From contig JAHCLQ010000895.1 of NCBI GenBank assembly GCA_023678885.1, positions 186,001 through 250,000 on the forward strand: 64,000 nucleotides of DNA, in the 5' to 3' direction. How positions within the stretch are numbered: the stretch's first letter is position 1; each line of letters starts with the position of its first letter. Shown here in pieces: positions 51,281-64,000 of this stretch. A model generated the notes under the pieces. That model was not told where the DNA came from. It ran no database searches and worked only from the letters and a program-made list of their open reading frames with translations. Both the position numbers and the translations under genes were made by a program. This DNA is from Pogostemon cablin (taxonomy: Eukaryota > Streptophyta > Magnoliopsida > Lamiales > Lamiaceae).

Positions 51281-54200
51281 AAAGTAAATAAGCATAAAAA
51301 TTTGAATCAAAATGAATTAAATAAGCATCCAAACGAGAAAATGTGCATCAAAATGAAGTAAATATTCATCCAAACTAAAGAAATATGCATCAAAACTAAG
51401 GAATTATTGATCGTAATGAGGTAAAAATGAATCAAAATAATGTAAATATGCATCGAAATGAAGAAATATTGATCATAATTTAGTAAATATCCATCAAAAC
51501 AAAGTAAATATCAATCGAAATGAAAGAAATATGCATCGAAACGAAGTAAATAAGCATAAAAATTTGATTCAAAATGAAGGAAATATGCATCGAAATGAAG
51601 GAAATTTTGATCGTAGTGAGGTAAATATGCATCAAAATGAAGTAAATATGCATTGAAATTATGAAAATGTTGATCGTAACGAAGTAAATATGCATCAAAA
51701 TGAATTAAATATGCGTCGAAACGAAATAAATATGCATAGAAAGGAAGGAAATATTAATCGTAATGAGGTAAATATGCATCAAAATGAATTAAATATGCAT
51801 CGAAATAAAGGAAATGTTGATCGTAATGAAGTAAATATGCATCAAAATGAAGGAAAGATGCATCAAAACGAAGGAATGGTTTATCGTAATGAAGTAAATA
51901 TGCATCAAAATGAAGAAAATATGCATCGAAATGAAGTAAATATGCATCAAAAAATCAAGTAAATACACATCGAAATGAAGGAAATATGCATCGAAATGAA
52001 GGAAATATGCATTGAATCGAAGGAAATGTTTATCGTAATAAAGTAATTATGCAGAAAAATAAAGGAAATATGCAACGAAACGATGGAAATGTTGTTCATG
52101 GTGAAAGAAATATGCATCGAAATGAAGTAAATATGCATCAAAATGAAGTAAATATACATCGAAACGAAAGAAATATGCATCGAAATAAAGGAAATATGCA
52201 TCGAAACGATGGAAATGTTGATCATAGTGAAGTAAATATGCATCGAAATGATGGAAATGTTGATCTTAATGAAGTAATTATGCAACAAAATTAAGTAAAT
52301 ATGCATCAAAATAAAATAAATATTCATCGAAATGAAAGAAATATGCATCGAAACTAAGTAAATGTAGAACTTAATGAGGTAAATATGCATCAAAATAAAG
52401 TAAATATGCATCAAAACGAAGGAAATACTGATCGTAGTGAAATAAATATGCATTAAAATGAAGTAAATATGCATCGAAACGATGGAAATATTGATCGTAG
52501 TGAAGTAAATATGCATCAAAATAAAGTAAATATACTTCGAAACGATTAAAATATTGATCGTAAAAAAGTAATTATGCATCAAAATGAAGTAAATATGCTT
52601 CAAAACGATGAAATATTGATCGTAATTAAGTAAATATTCATCAAAAGTAAATATGCATCGAAATAAAGGAAATATTGATCCTTATGAAGTGAATTTGAAT
52701 TAAAATGAAAGAAATATGCATTAAAACGAAGGAAATGTTGATCGTAATTAAGTAAATATACATCAAAAAGAAGGAAATATGCATCGAAATGAAGTAAATA
52801 TGCATCAAAATGAAGTAATTATATACATCAAAATAAAGAAAATATGCATTGAAATGAAGAAAATATGCATCGAATCGAAGGAAATATTGATCGTAATGAA
52901 GTAAATATGAATCTAAATGAACACATGTTGATCGTATTGAAGTAAATATGCATCAAAATAAAGTAAATATGCATCAAAACGAAAGAAATGTTGATCGTAA
53001 TGAAGTAAATATGCATCAAAATGAAGGAAATATGCATCAAAATGAAGTAAATATGCATCAAAAAGTAGTAAATATTCTTCGAAACGAAGGAAATATGCAT
53101 CGAAATGAAGGTAATATGCATCGAATAGAAGGAAATATTGATCGTAATGAAGTAAATGTGCATCAAAATGAAGTAAATTTGCATCGAAACGAAGGAAATA
53201 TTGATCATAATGAAGTAAATATCTATCAAAATGAAGTTAATTTGCATTGAAACGAAGGAAATGTTCATCATAATTTAGTAAACATGCATCAAAATAAAGT
53301 AAATACCAATCAAAACAAATAAAATATGCATCGAAACAAAGTAAATAAGCATAAAAATTTGAATCAAAATGAATTAAATAAACATCCAAACGAGAAAATG
53401 TGCATCAAAATGAAGTAAATATTCATCCAAACTAAAGAAATATGCATCAAAACAAAGGAATTATTGATCGTAATGAGGTAAAAATGAATCAAAATAATGT
53501 AAATATGCATCGAAATGAAGAAATATTGATCATAATTTAGTAAATATCCATCAAAATAAAGTAAATATCAATCGAAATGAAAGAAATATGCATCAAAACG
53601 AAGTAAATAAGCATAAAAATTTGATTCAAAATGAAGGAAATATGCATCGAAATGAAGGAAATTTTGATCGTAGGGAGGTAAATATGCATCAAAATGAAGT
53701 AAATATGCATCGAAATTATGAAAATGTTGATCGTAAAGAAGTAAATATGCATCAAAATGAATTAAATATGCATCGAAACAAAATAAATATGCATCGAAAG
53801 GAAGGAAATATTAATCATAATGAGGTAAATATACATCAAAATGAATTAAATATGCATCGAAATAAAGGAAATGTTGATCGTAATGAAGTAAATATGCATC
53901 AAAATGAAGGAAAGATGCATCAAAATGAAGGAAAGGTTTATCGTAATGAAGTGAATATGCATCGAAATGAAGTAAATATGCATTAAAATCAAGTAAATAT
54001 ACATCGAACCAAGGAAATATGCATCGAAATGATGGAAATATGCATTGTATCGAAGAAAATTTTGATCGTAATGAAGTAAATATGCATAAAAATAAACGAA
54101 ATATACATCGAAACGAAGGAAATGTTGATCGTGGTGAAGGAAATATGCATTGAAATGAAGTAAATATGCATCAAAATGAAGAAAATATACATCGAAACGA

Positions 54201-55309
54201 ATGAAATATGCATCGAAATAAAGTGAATATGCATCGAAACGAAGGAAATGTTGATCGTAGTGAAGTATATATGCATAGAAACGATGGAAATGTAGATCGT
54301 AAAAAAGTAATTATGATCAAAATGAAGTAAATATGCTTCTAAACGATGGAAATGTTGTTCATAATGAAGTAAATATGCATCAAAAGTAAATATGCATCGA
54401 AATGAAGGAAATATTGATCGTAATGAAGTAAATTTGAATTAAAATTAACGAAATATGCAACAAAACGAAGGAAATGTTGATCGTAATGAACTAAATATAC
54501 ATCAAAATGAAGGAAATATGCATCGAAATGAAGTAAATATGCATCAAAATGAAGTAATTATATACATCGGAACGAAGAAAATATGCATAGAAAAAAGAAC
54601 ATATGCATCGAATCGAAGGAAATGTTGATCGTAATAAAGTAAATATGCATCAAAATAAAGTAAATATCAATCGAAACAAAAGAAATATGCATCGAAACGA
54701 AGTAAATAAGCATAAAATATTTATTCAAAATGAAGGAAATATGCATCGAAATGAAGGAAATTTTGATCGTAGTGAGGTAAATATTCATCAAAATGAAGTA
54801 AATATGCATCAAAAAGAAGTAAATATACATCGAAATAAAGTAAATATGCATCAAAACGAAGGAAATGTTGATCGTAATGAAGTAAATATGCATCAAAATG
54901 AAGGAAATATGCATCAAAATAAAGTAAATATACTTCGAAACGATGGAAATGTTGACCGTAAAAAAGTAATTATGCATCAAAATGAAGTAAATATGCTTCT
55001 AAACGATGGAAATATTGATCGTAATGAAGTAAATATGCATCAAAAGTAAATATGCATCGAAATGAAGGAAATATTGATCGTAATGAAGTTAATATGCATT
55101 AAAATGAAAGAAATACGCATCATAACGAAGGAAATGTTGAACGTAATGAAGTAAATATACATCAAAATGAAGAAAATATTCATCGAAATGAAGTAAATAT
55201 GATTCAAAATGAAGTAATTATATATATTGAAACGAAGGAAATATGCATCGAAATGAAGGAAATATGCATCGAATCGAATAAATGTTGATCGTAATGAAGT
55301 AAATGTGCA

Positions 55310-58300
55310 TCAAAAGGAAATATACATCGAAACGAAGGACATGTTGATCGTAGTGAAGTAAATATGCATCAAAATGAAGTAAATATGCATCAAAACGATG
55401 AAAATATAGTTCTTAATGAAATAATTATGCATCAAAATGAAGTAAATATGTATCGAAACCAAGGAAATATTGATCGTAACGAAGTAAATAGGCATCAAAA
55501 TGAAGTGAATATGCATCGAAACGAAAGAAAAATGCATCGAAACGAAGTAAATGTTAATCGTAATGAGGTAAATATGCATCAAAATGAAGTTAATTTGCAT
55601 CGAAATGAAGAAAATATTGATCGTTATGAAGTAAATATGCATCAAAATATAGGAAAGATGCATCAAAACGAAGGAAAGGTTTATCGTAATGAAGTAAATA
55701 TGCATCAAAATGAAGGAAATATGCATCGAAATGAAGTAAATATGCATCAAAATCAAGTAAATACACATCGAAACGAAAGAAATATGCATCGAAATGTAGG
55801 AAATATGCATTGAATCGAAGGAAATGGTGATCGTAATAAAGTAAATATGCATAAAAATAAAGTAAATATGTATCGAAATGAAGGAAATGTTGATCGTGGT
55901 GAAAGAAATATGCTTCGAAATGAAGTAAATATACAATGAAACGAAGGAAATATTCATTAAAACGAAGGAAATGTTGATAGTAGTGAAGTAAATATGCGTC
56001 GAAACGATAGAAATGTTGATCTTAATGAAGTAATTATGCAACAAAATTAAGTAAATATGCAACAAAATGAAGTAAATATTCATCGAAATGAAAGAAATAT
56101 GCATCGAAACTAAGTAAATGTAGATCGTAATGAGGTAAATATGCATCAAAATGAAGTAAATTTGAATCAAAACGAAGGAAATATTGATCGTGTTGAAGTA
56201 AATATGCATCAAAATAAAGTAAATATGCTTCTAAACGATGGAAATATTGATCGTAATGAAGTAAATTTGAATTAAAATGAAAGAAATATGTATCAAAACG
56301 AAGGAAATGTTGATCGTAATGAAGTAAATATACATCAAAATGAAGGAAATATGCATCGAAATGAAGTAGATATTCATCAAAATGAAGTAATTATATACAT
56401 CAAAACAAGGGAAATATGCATCGAAATGAAGAAAATATGCATCGAATCGAAGGAAATGTTGATCGTAATGAAGTAAATACGCATCAAAATGAAGACATGT
56501 TGATCGTAGTGAAGTAAATATGCATCAAAATAAATTAAATATGCATCAAAACGAAAGAAATGTTGATCGTAATGAAGTAAATATGCATCAAAATGAAGGA
56601 AATATGCATCGAAATGAAGTAAATATACATAAAAAAGTAGTAAATGTACATCGAAACGAAGAAAATATGCATCGAAATGAAGGTAATATGCATCGAATCG
56701 AAGGAAATATTGATTGTAATGAAGTAAATATGCATCAAAATGTAGTAAATTTGCATCGAAACGAAGGAAATATTGATCGTAATGAAGTAAATATCTATCA
56801 AAATGAAGTAAATATGCATCGAAACGAAGGAAATGTTGATCTTAATTTAGTAAATATGTATCAAAATAAAGTAAATATCAATTGAAACGAAAGAAATATG
56901 CATCGAAACGAAGTAAATAAGTATAAAATTTTGAATCAAAATGAAGTAAATATGCATCGAACGAGAAAATGAGCATCAAAATGAAGTAAATATGTATCAA
57001 AACAGAGGAAATGTTGATCGTAATGAGGTAATATGCATTAAAATAATGTAAATTTCCATCGAAATGAAGGAAATGTTGATCGTAATTTAGTAAATATGCA
57101 TCAACATAAAGTAAATATCAATCGAAACGAAAGAAATGTGCATCAAAACGAAGTAAATAATCATAAAAATTTGAATCAAAATGAAGTAAATATGCATCAA
57201 AACGAGAAAATGAGCATCAAAATGAAGTAAATATGCATCAAAACAAAGAAAATGTTGATCGTAATGAGGTAATATGCATCAAAATAAAGTAAATATGCAT
57301 CGAAACGAAGAAAATATTGATCGTAATGATGTAAATATACATCAAAGAGCAGAAAATGTTGATCGTAATGAAGTAAATATTTATCAAAATGAAGGAAATA
57401 TGCATCGAAATTAAGTAAATATGCATCAAAATGAATTAAATATACATTGAAACGTAATAAATATGCATCAAAATTAAGGAATATGCATCGAATCGAAGGA
57501 AATGTTGATCGTAATGAAGTAAATATGCACCAAAATGAAGGAAATATGCATAGAAATGAAGTAAATATGCATCAAAATGAAGTAAATATACATCGAAACA
57601 AAGGAAATATGCATCGAAACGAAGATAATATGCATCGAATGTAAGGAAATGTTGATCGTAATGAAGTAAATATGCATCAAAATGAAAGAAATATGCATCG
57701 AAACGAAGGAAATTTTGATCGTAGTGTAGTAAATATGCATCAAAATGAAGTAAATATGCATCGAAACGATGGAAATATCGATCTCAATGAATTAATTATG
57801 CATCAAAATGAAGTAAATATGTATCGAAACCGTGGATGTTGATCGTAACGAAGTAAATATGTAAAAAAAATGAAGTAAATATGCATCGTAACGAAAGAAA
57901 TATGCATCAAAATGAAGGAAATTATATTAGTAATGAGGTAAATATGCATCAAAATGAAGTAAATATGCATCGAAATGAAGGAAATGTTAATATTAATGCA
58001 GTAAATATGCATCGAAATAAAGGAAATATGCATCGAAACGAAGGAAATATTGATCGTAGTGAAGTAAATATACGTCGAAACGATGTAAATGTTGATCTTA
58101 TTGAAGTAATTATGCAATAAAATGAAGTAAATATGCATCAAAATGAAGTAAATATTCATCGATACGAAAAAAATATGCATCGAAACTAAGTAAATATAGA
58201 TCGTAATGAGGTAAATATGCATCAAATGAAGTAAATATGCATCGAAACGAAGGAAATAATGATCGTAATTTAGTAAATATGCATCAAAATGAAGTAAATA

Positions 58301-61300
58301 TGCATCAAAACGATTGAAATGTTTATCTTAGTGAAGTAAATATGCATCAAAATAAAGTAAATATACTTCGAAACGATGTAAATGTTGATCGTAAAAAAGT
58401 AATTACGCATCAAAATGAAGTAAATATGTTTTTAAACGATGGAAATATTGATCGTAATGAAGTAAATATGCATCAAAATGAAGTAAATTTGCATCGAAAC
58501 GAAGGAAATATTGTTCGTAATGAAGTAAATATCTATAAAAATGAAGTAAATAGCATCGAAACAAAGGAAATATTGATCATAATTTAGTACACATGCATCA
58601 AAATAAAGTAAATATCAATCAAAACGAAAGAAATATGCATCGAAATAAAGTAAATAAGCATAAAAATTTGAATCAAAATGAAGTAAATAAGCATCGAAAC
58701 GAGAAAATGAGCATCAAAATGAAGTAAATATGCATCGAAACAAAAGAAATATGCATCAAAACAAAGGAATTGTCGATCGTAAATAAGCATAAAAATTTTG
58801 ATCGAAACGAAGTAAATAAACATAAAAATGAAGTAAATATGCATCGAAACGAAGTAAATAAGCATAAAAATTTGATTCAAAATGAAGGAAATATGCATCG
58901 AAATGAAGGAAATTTTGATCGTAGTGATGTAAATATGCATCAAAATGAAGTAAATATGCATCGAAATTATGAAAATGTTGATCGTAAAGTAAATATGCAT
59001 CAAAATGAATTAAATATGCATCGAAACGAAATAAATATGCATCGAAAGGAAGGAAATATTAATCGTAATGAGGTAAATATGCATCAAAATGAATTAAATA
59101 TGCATCGAAATAAAGGAAATGTTGATCGTAATGAAGTAAATATGCATCAAAATGAAGGAAAGATGCATCAAAACGAAGGAAAGGTTTATCGTAATGAAGT
59201 GAATATGCATCGAAATGAAGTAAATATGCATTAAAATCAAGTAAATATACATCGAAAACAAGGAAATATGCATCGAAATGATGGAAATATGTGTTGTATC
59301 GAAGAAAATTTTGATCGTAATGAAGTAAATATGCATAAAAATAAACGAAATATACATCGAAACGAAGGAAATGTTGATCGTGGTGAAGGAAATATGCATT
59401 GAAATGAAGTAAATATGCATCAAAATGAAGTAAATATACATCGAAAAGAATGAAATATGCATCTAAATAAAGGGAATATGCATCGAAACGAAGGAAATGT
59501 TGATCGTAGTGAAGTATATATGCATAGAAACGATGGAAATGTTGATCTTAATGAAGTAATTATGCAACAAAATGAAGTAAATATGCATCAAAATGAAGTA
59601 AATATTCATCGAAATGAAAGAAATATGCATCGAAACTAAGTAAATATTGATCGAAACGAAGGAATTATTGATCGTAATGAAGTAAATATGCATCAAAATA
59701 AGTAAATATGCATCAAAACGAAGGAAATGTTGATCGTAGTGAAGTAAATATGCATCAAAATGAAGTAAATATACTTCGAAACGATGGAAATGTAGATCGT
59801 AAAAAAGTAATTATGATCAAAATGAAGTAAATATGCTTCTAAACGATGGAAATGTTGTTCATAATGCAGTAAATATGCATCAAAAGTAAATATGCATCGA
59901 AATGAAGGAAATATTGATCGTAATGAAGTAAATTTGAATTAAAATTAAAGAAATATGCAACAAAACGAAGGAAATGTTGATCGTAATGAACTAAATATAC
60001 ATCAAAATGAAGGAAATATGCATCGAAATGAAGTAAATATGCATCAAAATGAAGTAATTATATACATCGGAACGAAGAAAATATGCATAGAAAAAAAGAA
60101 CATATGCATCGAATCGAAGGAAATGTTGATCGTAATAAAGTAAATATGCATCAAAATAAAGTAAATATCAATCGAAACAAAAGAAATAAGCATCGAAACG
60201 AAGTAAATAAGCATAAAATTTTTATTCAAAATGAAGGAAATATGCATCGAAATGAAGGAAATTTTGATCGTAGTGAGGTAAATATTCATCAAAATGAAGT
60301 AAAAATGCATCAAAAAGAAGTAAATATACATCGAAACGAAGGACATGTTGATCGTAGTGAAGTAAATATGCATCAAAATAAAGTAAATATGCATCAAAAC
60401 GAAGGAAATGTTGATCGTAATGAAGTAAATATGCATCAAAATGAAGGAAATATGCATCAAAATGAAGTAAATATACTTCGAAACGATGGAAATGTTGACC
60501 GTAAAAAAGTAATTATTCATCAAAATGAAGTAAATATGCTTCTAAACGATGGAAATATTGATCGTAATGAAGTAAATATGCATCAAAAGTAAATATGCAT
60601 CGAAATGAAGGAAATATTGATCGTAATGAAGTAAATTTGAATTAAAATGAAAGAAATATGCATCAAAACGAAGGAAATGTTGATCGTAATGAAGTAAATA
60701 TACATCAAAATGAAGGAAATATGCATCGAAATGAAGTAGATATTCATCAAAATGAAGTAATTATATACATCAAAACAAGGGAAATATGCATCGAAATGAA
60801 GAAAATATGCATCGAATCGAAGTAAATGTTGATCGTAATGAAGTAAATACGCATCAAAATGAAGACATGTTGATCGTAGTGAAGTAAATATGCATCAAAA
60901 TAAAGTAAATATGCATCAAAACGAAAGAAATGTTGATCGTAATGAAGTAAATATACATCAAAATGAAGAAAATATTCATCGAAATGAAGTAAATATGCTT
61001 CAAAATGAAGTAATTATATATATCGAAACGAAGGAAATATGCATCGAAATGAATGAAATATGCATCGAATCGAATGAAATGTTGATCGTAATGAAGTAAA
61101 TATGCATCAAAATAAAGGAAATATACATCGAAACGAAGGACATGTTGATCGTAATGAAGTAAATATGCATCAAAATGAAGTAAATATGCATCAAAACGAT
61201 GAAAATATAGTTCTTAATGAAGTAATTATGCATCAAAATGAAGTAAATATGTATCGAAACCAAGGAAATATTGATCTTAACGAAGTAAATAGGCATCAAA

Positions 61301-64000
61301 ATGAAGTAAATATGCATCGAAACGAAAGAAATATGCATCGAAACGAAGTAAATGTTAATCGTAATGAGGTAAATATGCATCAAAATGAAGTAAATTTGCA
61401 TCGAAAAGAAGAAAATATTGATCGTTATGAAGTAAATATGCATCAAAATAAAGGAAAGATGCATCAAAACGAAGGAAAGGTTTATCGTAATGAAGTAAAT
61501 ATGCATCAAAATGAAGGAAATATGCATCGAAATGAAGTAAATATGCATCAAAATCAAGTAAATACACATCGAAACGAAAGAAATATGCATCGAAATGAAG
61601 GAAATATGCATTGAATCGAAGGAAATGGTGATCGTAATGAAGTAAATATGCATAAAAATAAAGGAAATATGTATCGTAATGAAGGAAATGTTGATCGTGG
61701 TGAAAGAAATATGCATCGAAATGTAGTAAATATGCATCAAAATGAAGTAAATATACATCGAAACGAAGGAAATATTCATTAAAACGAAGGAAATGTTGAT
61801 AGTGGTGAAGTAAATATGCGTCGAAACGATAGAAATGTTGATCTTAATGAAGTAATTATGCAACAAAATGAAGTAAATATGCAACAAAATGAAGTAAATA
61901 TTCATCGAAGTGAAAGAAATATGCATCGAAACTAAAGTAAATATGCTTCTAAACGATGGAAATATTGATCGTATAAAAGTAATTATGCATCAAAATAAAG
62001 TAAATATGCTTCTAAACGATGGAAATATTGATCGTAATGAAGTAAATATGCATCAAAAGTAAATATGCATCGAAATGAAGGAAATATTGATCGTAATGAA
62101 GTAAATTTGAATTAAAATGAAAGAAATATGCATCAAAACGAAGGAAATGTTGATCGTAATGAAGTAAATATACATCAAAATGAAGGAAATATGCATCGAA
62201 ATGAAGTAGATATTCATCAAAATGAAGTAATTATATACATCAAAACAAGGGAAATATGCATCGAAATGAAGAAAATATGCATCGAATCGAAGGAAATGTT
62301 GATCGTAATGAAGTAAATACGCATCAAAATGAAGACATGTTGATCGTAGTGAAGTAAATATGCATCAAAATAAAGTAAATATGCATCAAAACGAAAGAAA
62401 TGTTGATCGTAATGAAGTAAATATGCATCAAAATGAAGGAAATATGCATCGAAATGAAGTAAATATACATCAAAAAGTAGTAAATATACATCGAAACGAA
62501 GAAAATATGCATCGAAATGAAGGTAATATGCATCGAATCGAAGGAAATATTGATTGTAATGAAGTAAATATGCATCAAAATGTAGTAAATTTGCATTGAA
62601 ACGAAGGAAATATTGATCGTAATGAAGTAAATATCTATCAAAATGAAGTAAATATGCGTCGAAACGAAGGAAATGTTGATCTTAATTTAGTAAATATGCA
62701 TCAAAATAAAGTAAATATCAATGGAAACGAAAGAAATATGCATCGAAACGAAGTAAATAAGCATAAAATTTTGAAGCAAAATGAAGTAAATATGCATCGA
62801 ACGAGAAAATGAGCATCAAAATGAAGTAAATATGTATCAAAACAAAGGAAATGTTGATCGTAATGAGGTAAATATGCATAAAAATAAAGTAAATTTCCAT
62901 CGAAACGAAGGAAATGTTGATCGTAATTTAGTAAATATGCATCAACATAAAGTAAATATCAATCGAAACGAAAGAAATGTGCATCAAAACGAAGTAAATA
63001 ATCATAAAAATTTGAATCAAAATGAAGTAAATATGCATCAAAACGAGAAAATAAGCATCAAAAGGAAGTAAATATGCATCAAAACAAAGAAAATGTTGAT
63101 CGTAATGAGGTAATATGCATCAAAATAAAGTAAATATGCATCGAAACGAAGAAAATATTGATCGTAATGAAGTAAATATACATCAAAGAGCAGAAAATGT
63201 TGATCGTAATGAAGTAAATATTTATCAAAATGAAGGAAATATGCATCGAAATTAAGTAAATATGCATCAAAATGAATTAAATATACATTGAAACGCAATA
63301 AATATGCATCGAAATTAAGGAATATGCATCGAATCGAAGGAAATGTTGATCGTAATGAAGTAAATATGCACCAAAATGAAGGAAATATGCATAGAAATGA
63401 AGTAAATATGCATCAAAATGAAGTAAATATACATCGAAACAAAGGAAATATGCATCGAACGAAGATAATATGCATCGAATGTAAGGAAATGTTGATCGTA
63501 ATGAAGTAAATATGCATCAAATTGAAGGAAATATGCATCGAAACGAAGGAAATTTTGATCGTAGTGTAGTAAATATGCATCAAAATGAAGTATATATGCA
63601 TCGAAACGATGGAAATATTGATCTCAATAAATTAATTATGCATCAAAATGAAGTAAATTTGTATCGAAACCGTGGATGTTGATCGTAACGAAGTAAATAT
63701 GTAAAAAAATGAAGTAAATATGCATCGTAACGAAAGAAATATGCATCAAAATGAAGGAAATATTAATCGTAATGGGGTAAATATGCATCAAAATGAAGTA
63801 AATATGCATCGAAATGAAGGAAATGTTATTATTAATGAAGCAAATATGCATCGAAATAAAGGAAATATGCATCGAAACGAAGGAAATATTGATCGTAGTG
63901 AAGTAAATATGCGTCGAAACGATGTAAATGTTGATCTTATTGAAGTAATTATGCAATAAAATGAAGTAAATATGCATCAAAATGAAGTAAATATTCATCG
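55310..64000 (+). repeat. Right-hand higher-order pair about 5.84 kb apart
   Basis: Segment 55.3-58.2 kb corresponds to 61.1-64.0 kb. Aligned landmarks are 56288 with 62128, 56520 with 62360, 57238 with 63079 and 57447 with 63288 (spacings 5840-5841 bp); in the first part the spacing is 5801 bp (55364 with 61165), so one copy has lost or gained about 39 bp. Between the two lies a block related to 37.8-39.5 kb. Divergence is higher than in the 1986-bp array. The second copy is cut by the window edge. Confidence 0.75.

Larger units (their letters stand above)
51276..64000 (+). repeat. 21-bp AT-rich satellite array, right part
   Basis: This is the same 21-bp satellite in the same orientation, resuming directly after the retrotransposon and its target duplication and continuing to the window edge. 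The monomer interrupted at 41003 is completed here: joining the flanks gives CATCGAAAC followed by AAAGTAAATAAGC, which matches uninterrupted copies near 16808 and 53330. Monomers between about 55 and 64 kb include variants rare on the left, such as one containing CAAAGAGCAGAAAATG (57342 and 63183), so this end belongs to a partly separate higher-order family. No gene or RNA gene is visible. Confidence 0.97.

Overview
The window is plant nuclear DNA: a very large AT-rich satellite array interrupted once by a Ty3/gypsy LTR retrotransposon. The plant assignment rests on the retroelement. It is a chromovirus with a C-terminal chromodomain, LTRs of about 2.4 kb and a primer site matching plant initiator-Met tRNA, which together point to the Tekay/Del lineage. 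I cannot name the species; a flowering plant is likely. I see no ordinary host gene, no tRNA or rRNA gene and no CRISPR array.

Satellite (1-41003 and 51276-64000, about 53.7 kb in the window, running off both edges). The monomer is 21 bp, beginning AAATATGCATC and ending AAAATGAAGT, with sister forms carrying CATCGAAA, GTTGATCGTAA or GAAGG. Every monomer I looked at lies in the same orientation. Because 21 is a multiple of three and three of the six consensus frames lack stops, the array yields dozens of long open frames on both strands (up to 371 codons). These are by-products of the repeat, not genes. Above the monomer is a mosaic of higher-order repeats: about 2.63 kb copies at 2.1-11.2 kb; about 2.0-2.8 kb copies at 11.3-18 kb; a 3.6 kb segment present twice 5.28 kb apart (18.0-21.6 and 23.3-26.9 kb) around a 1137-bp tandem duplication; a nearly identical 1986-bp repeat in just over three copies (26.9-33.2 kb); and a pair 5.84 kb apart on the right (55.3-58.2 and 61.1-64.0 kb).

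Retrotransposon (41004-51275, 10,272 bp). The two LTRs differ by about 19 substitutions and one 1-bp indel in about 2.38 kb, and the element is flanked by a perfect 5-bp target duplication, GAAAC. Order: 5' LTR, PBS, leader with an intact unexplained 159-codon ORF, gag, protease, RT, RNase H, integrase with chromodomain, polypurine tract, 3' LTR. The gag-pol frame is broken by one in-frame TAG and three frameshifts, all in the same direction, so this copy cannot make a full polyprotein as read here. The LTRs carry two internal repeat systems; one is a row of four short hairpins whose stem arms change in a compensating way.

How the parts relate: the transposon landed inside an already organised satellite. 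The flanking monomers join cleanly once the element and one target copy are removed, and the same higher-order blocks occur on both sides. The most unusual aspects are the 21-bp (two helical turns) A-tract-phased monomer, a CpG-decay pattern at its three main variable sites, the very recent 1986-bp amplification, and the LTR hairpin array and leader ORF.
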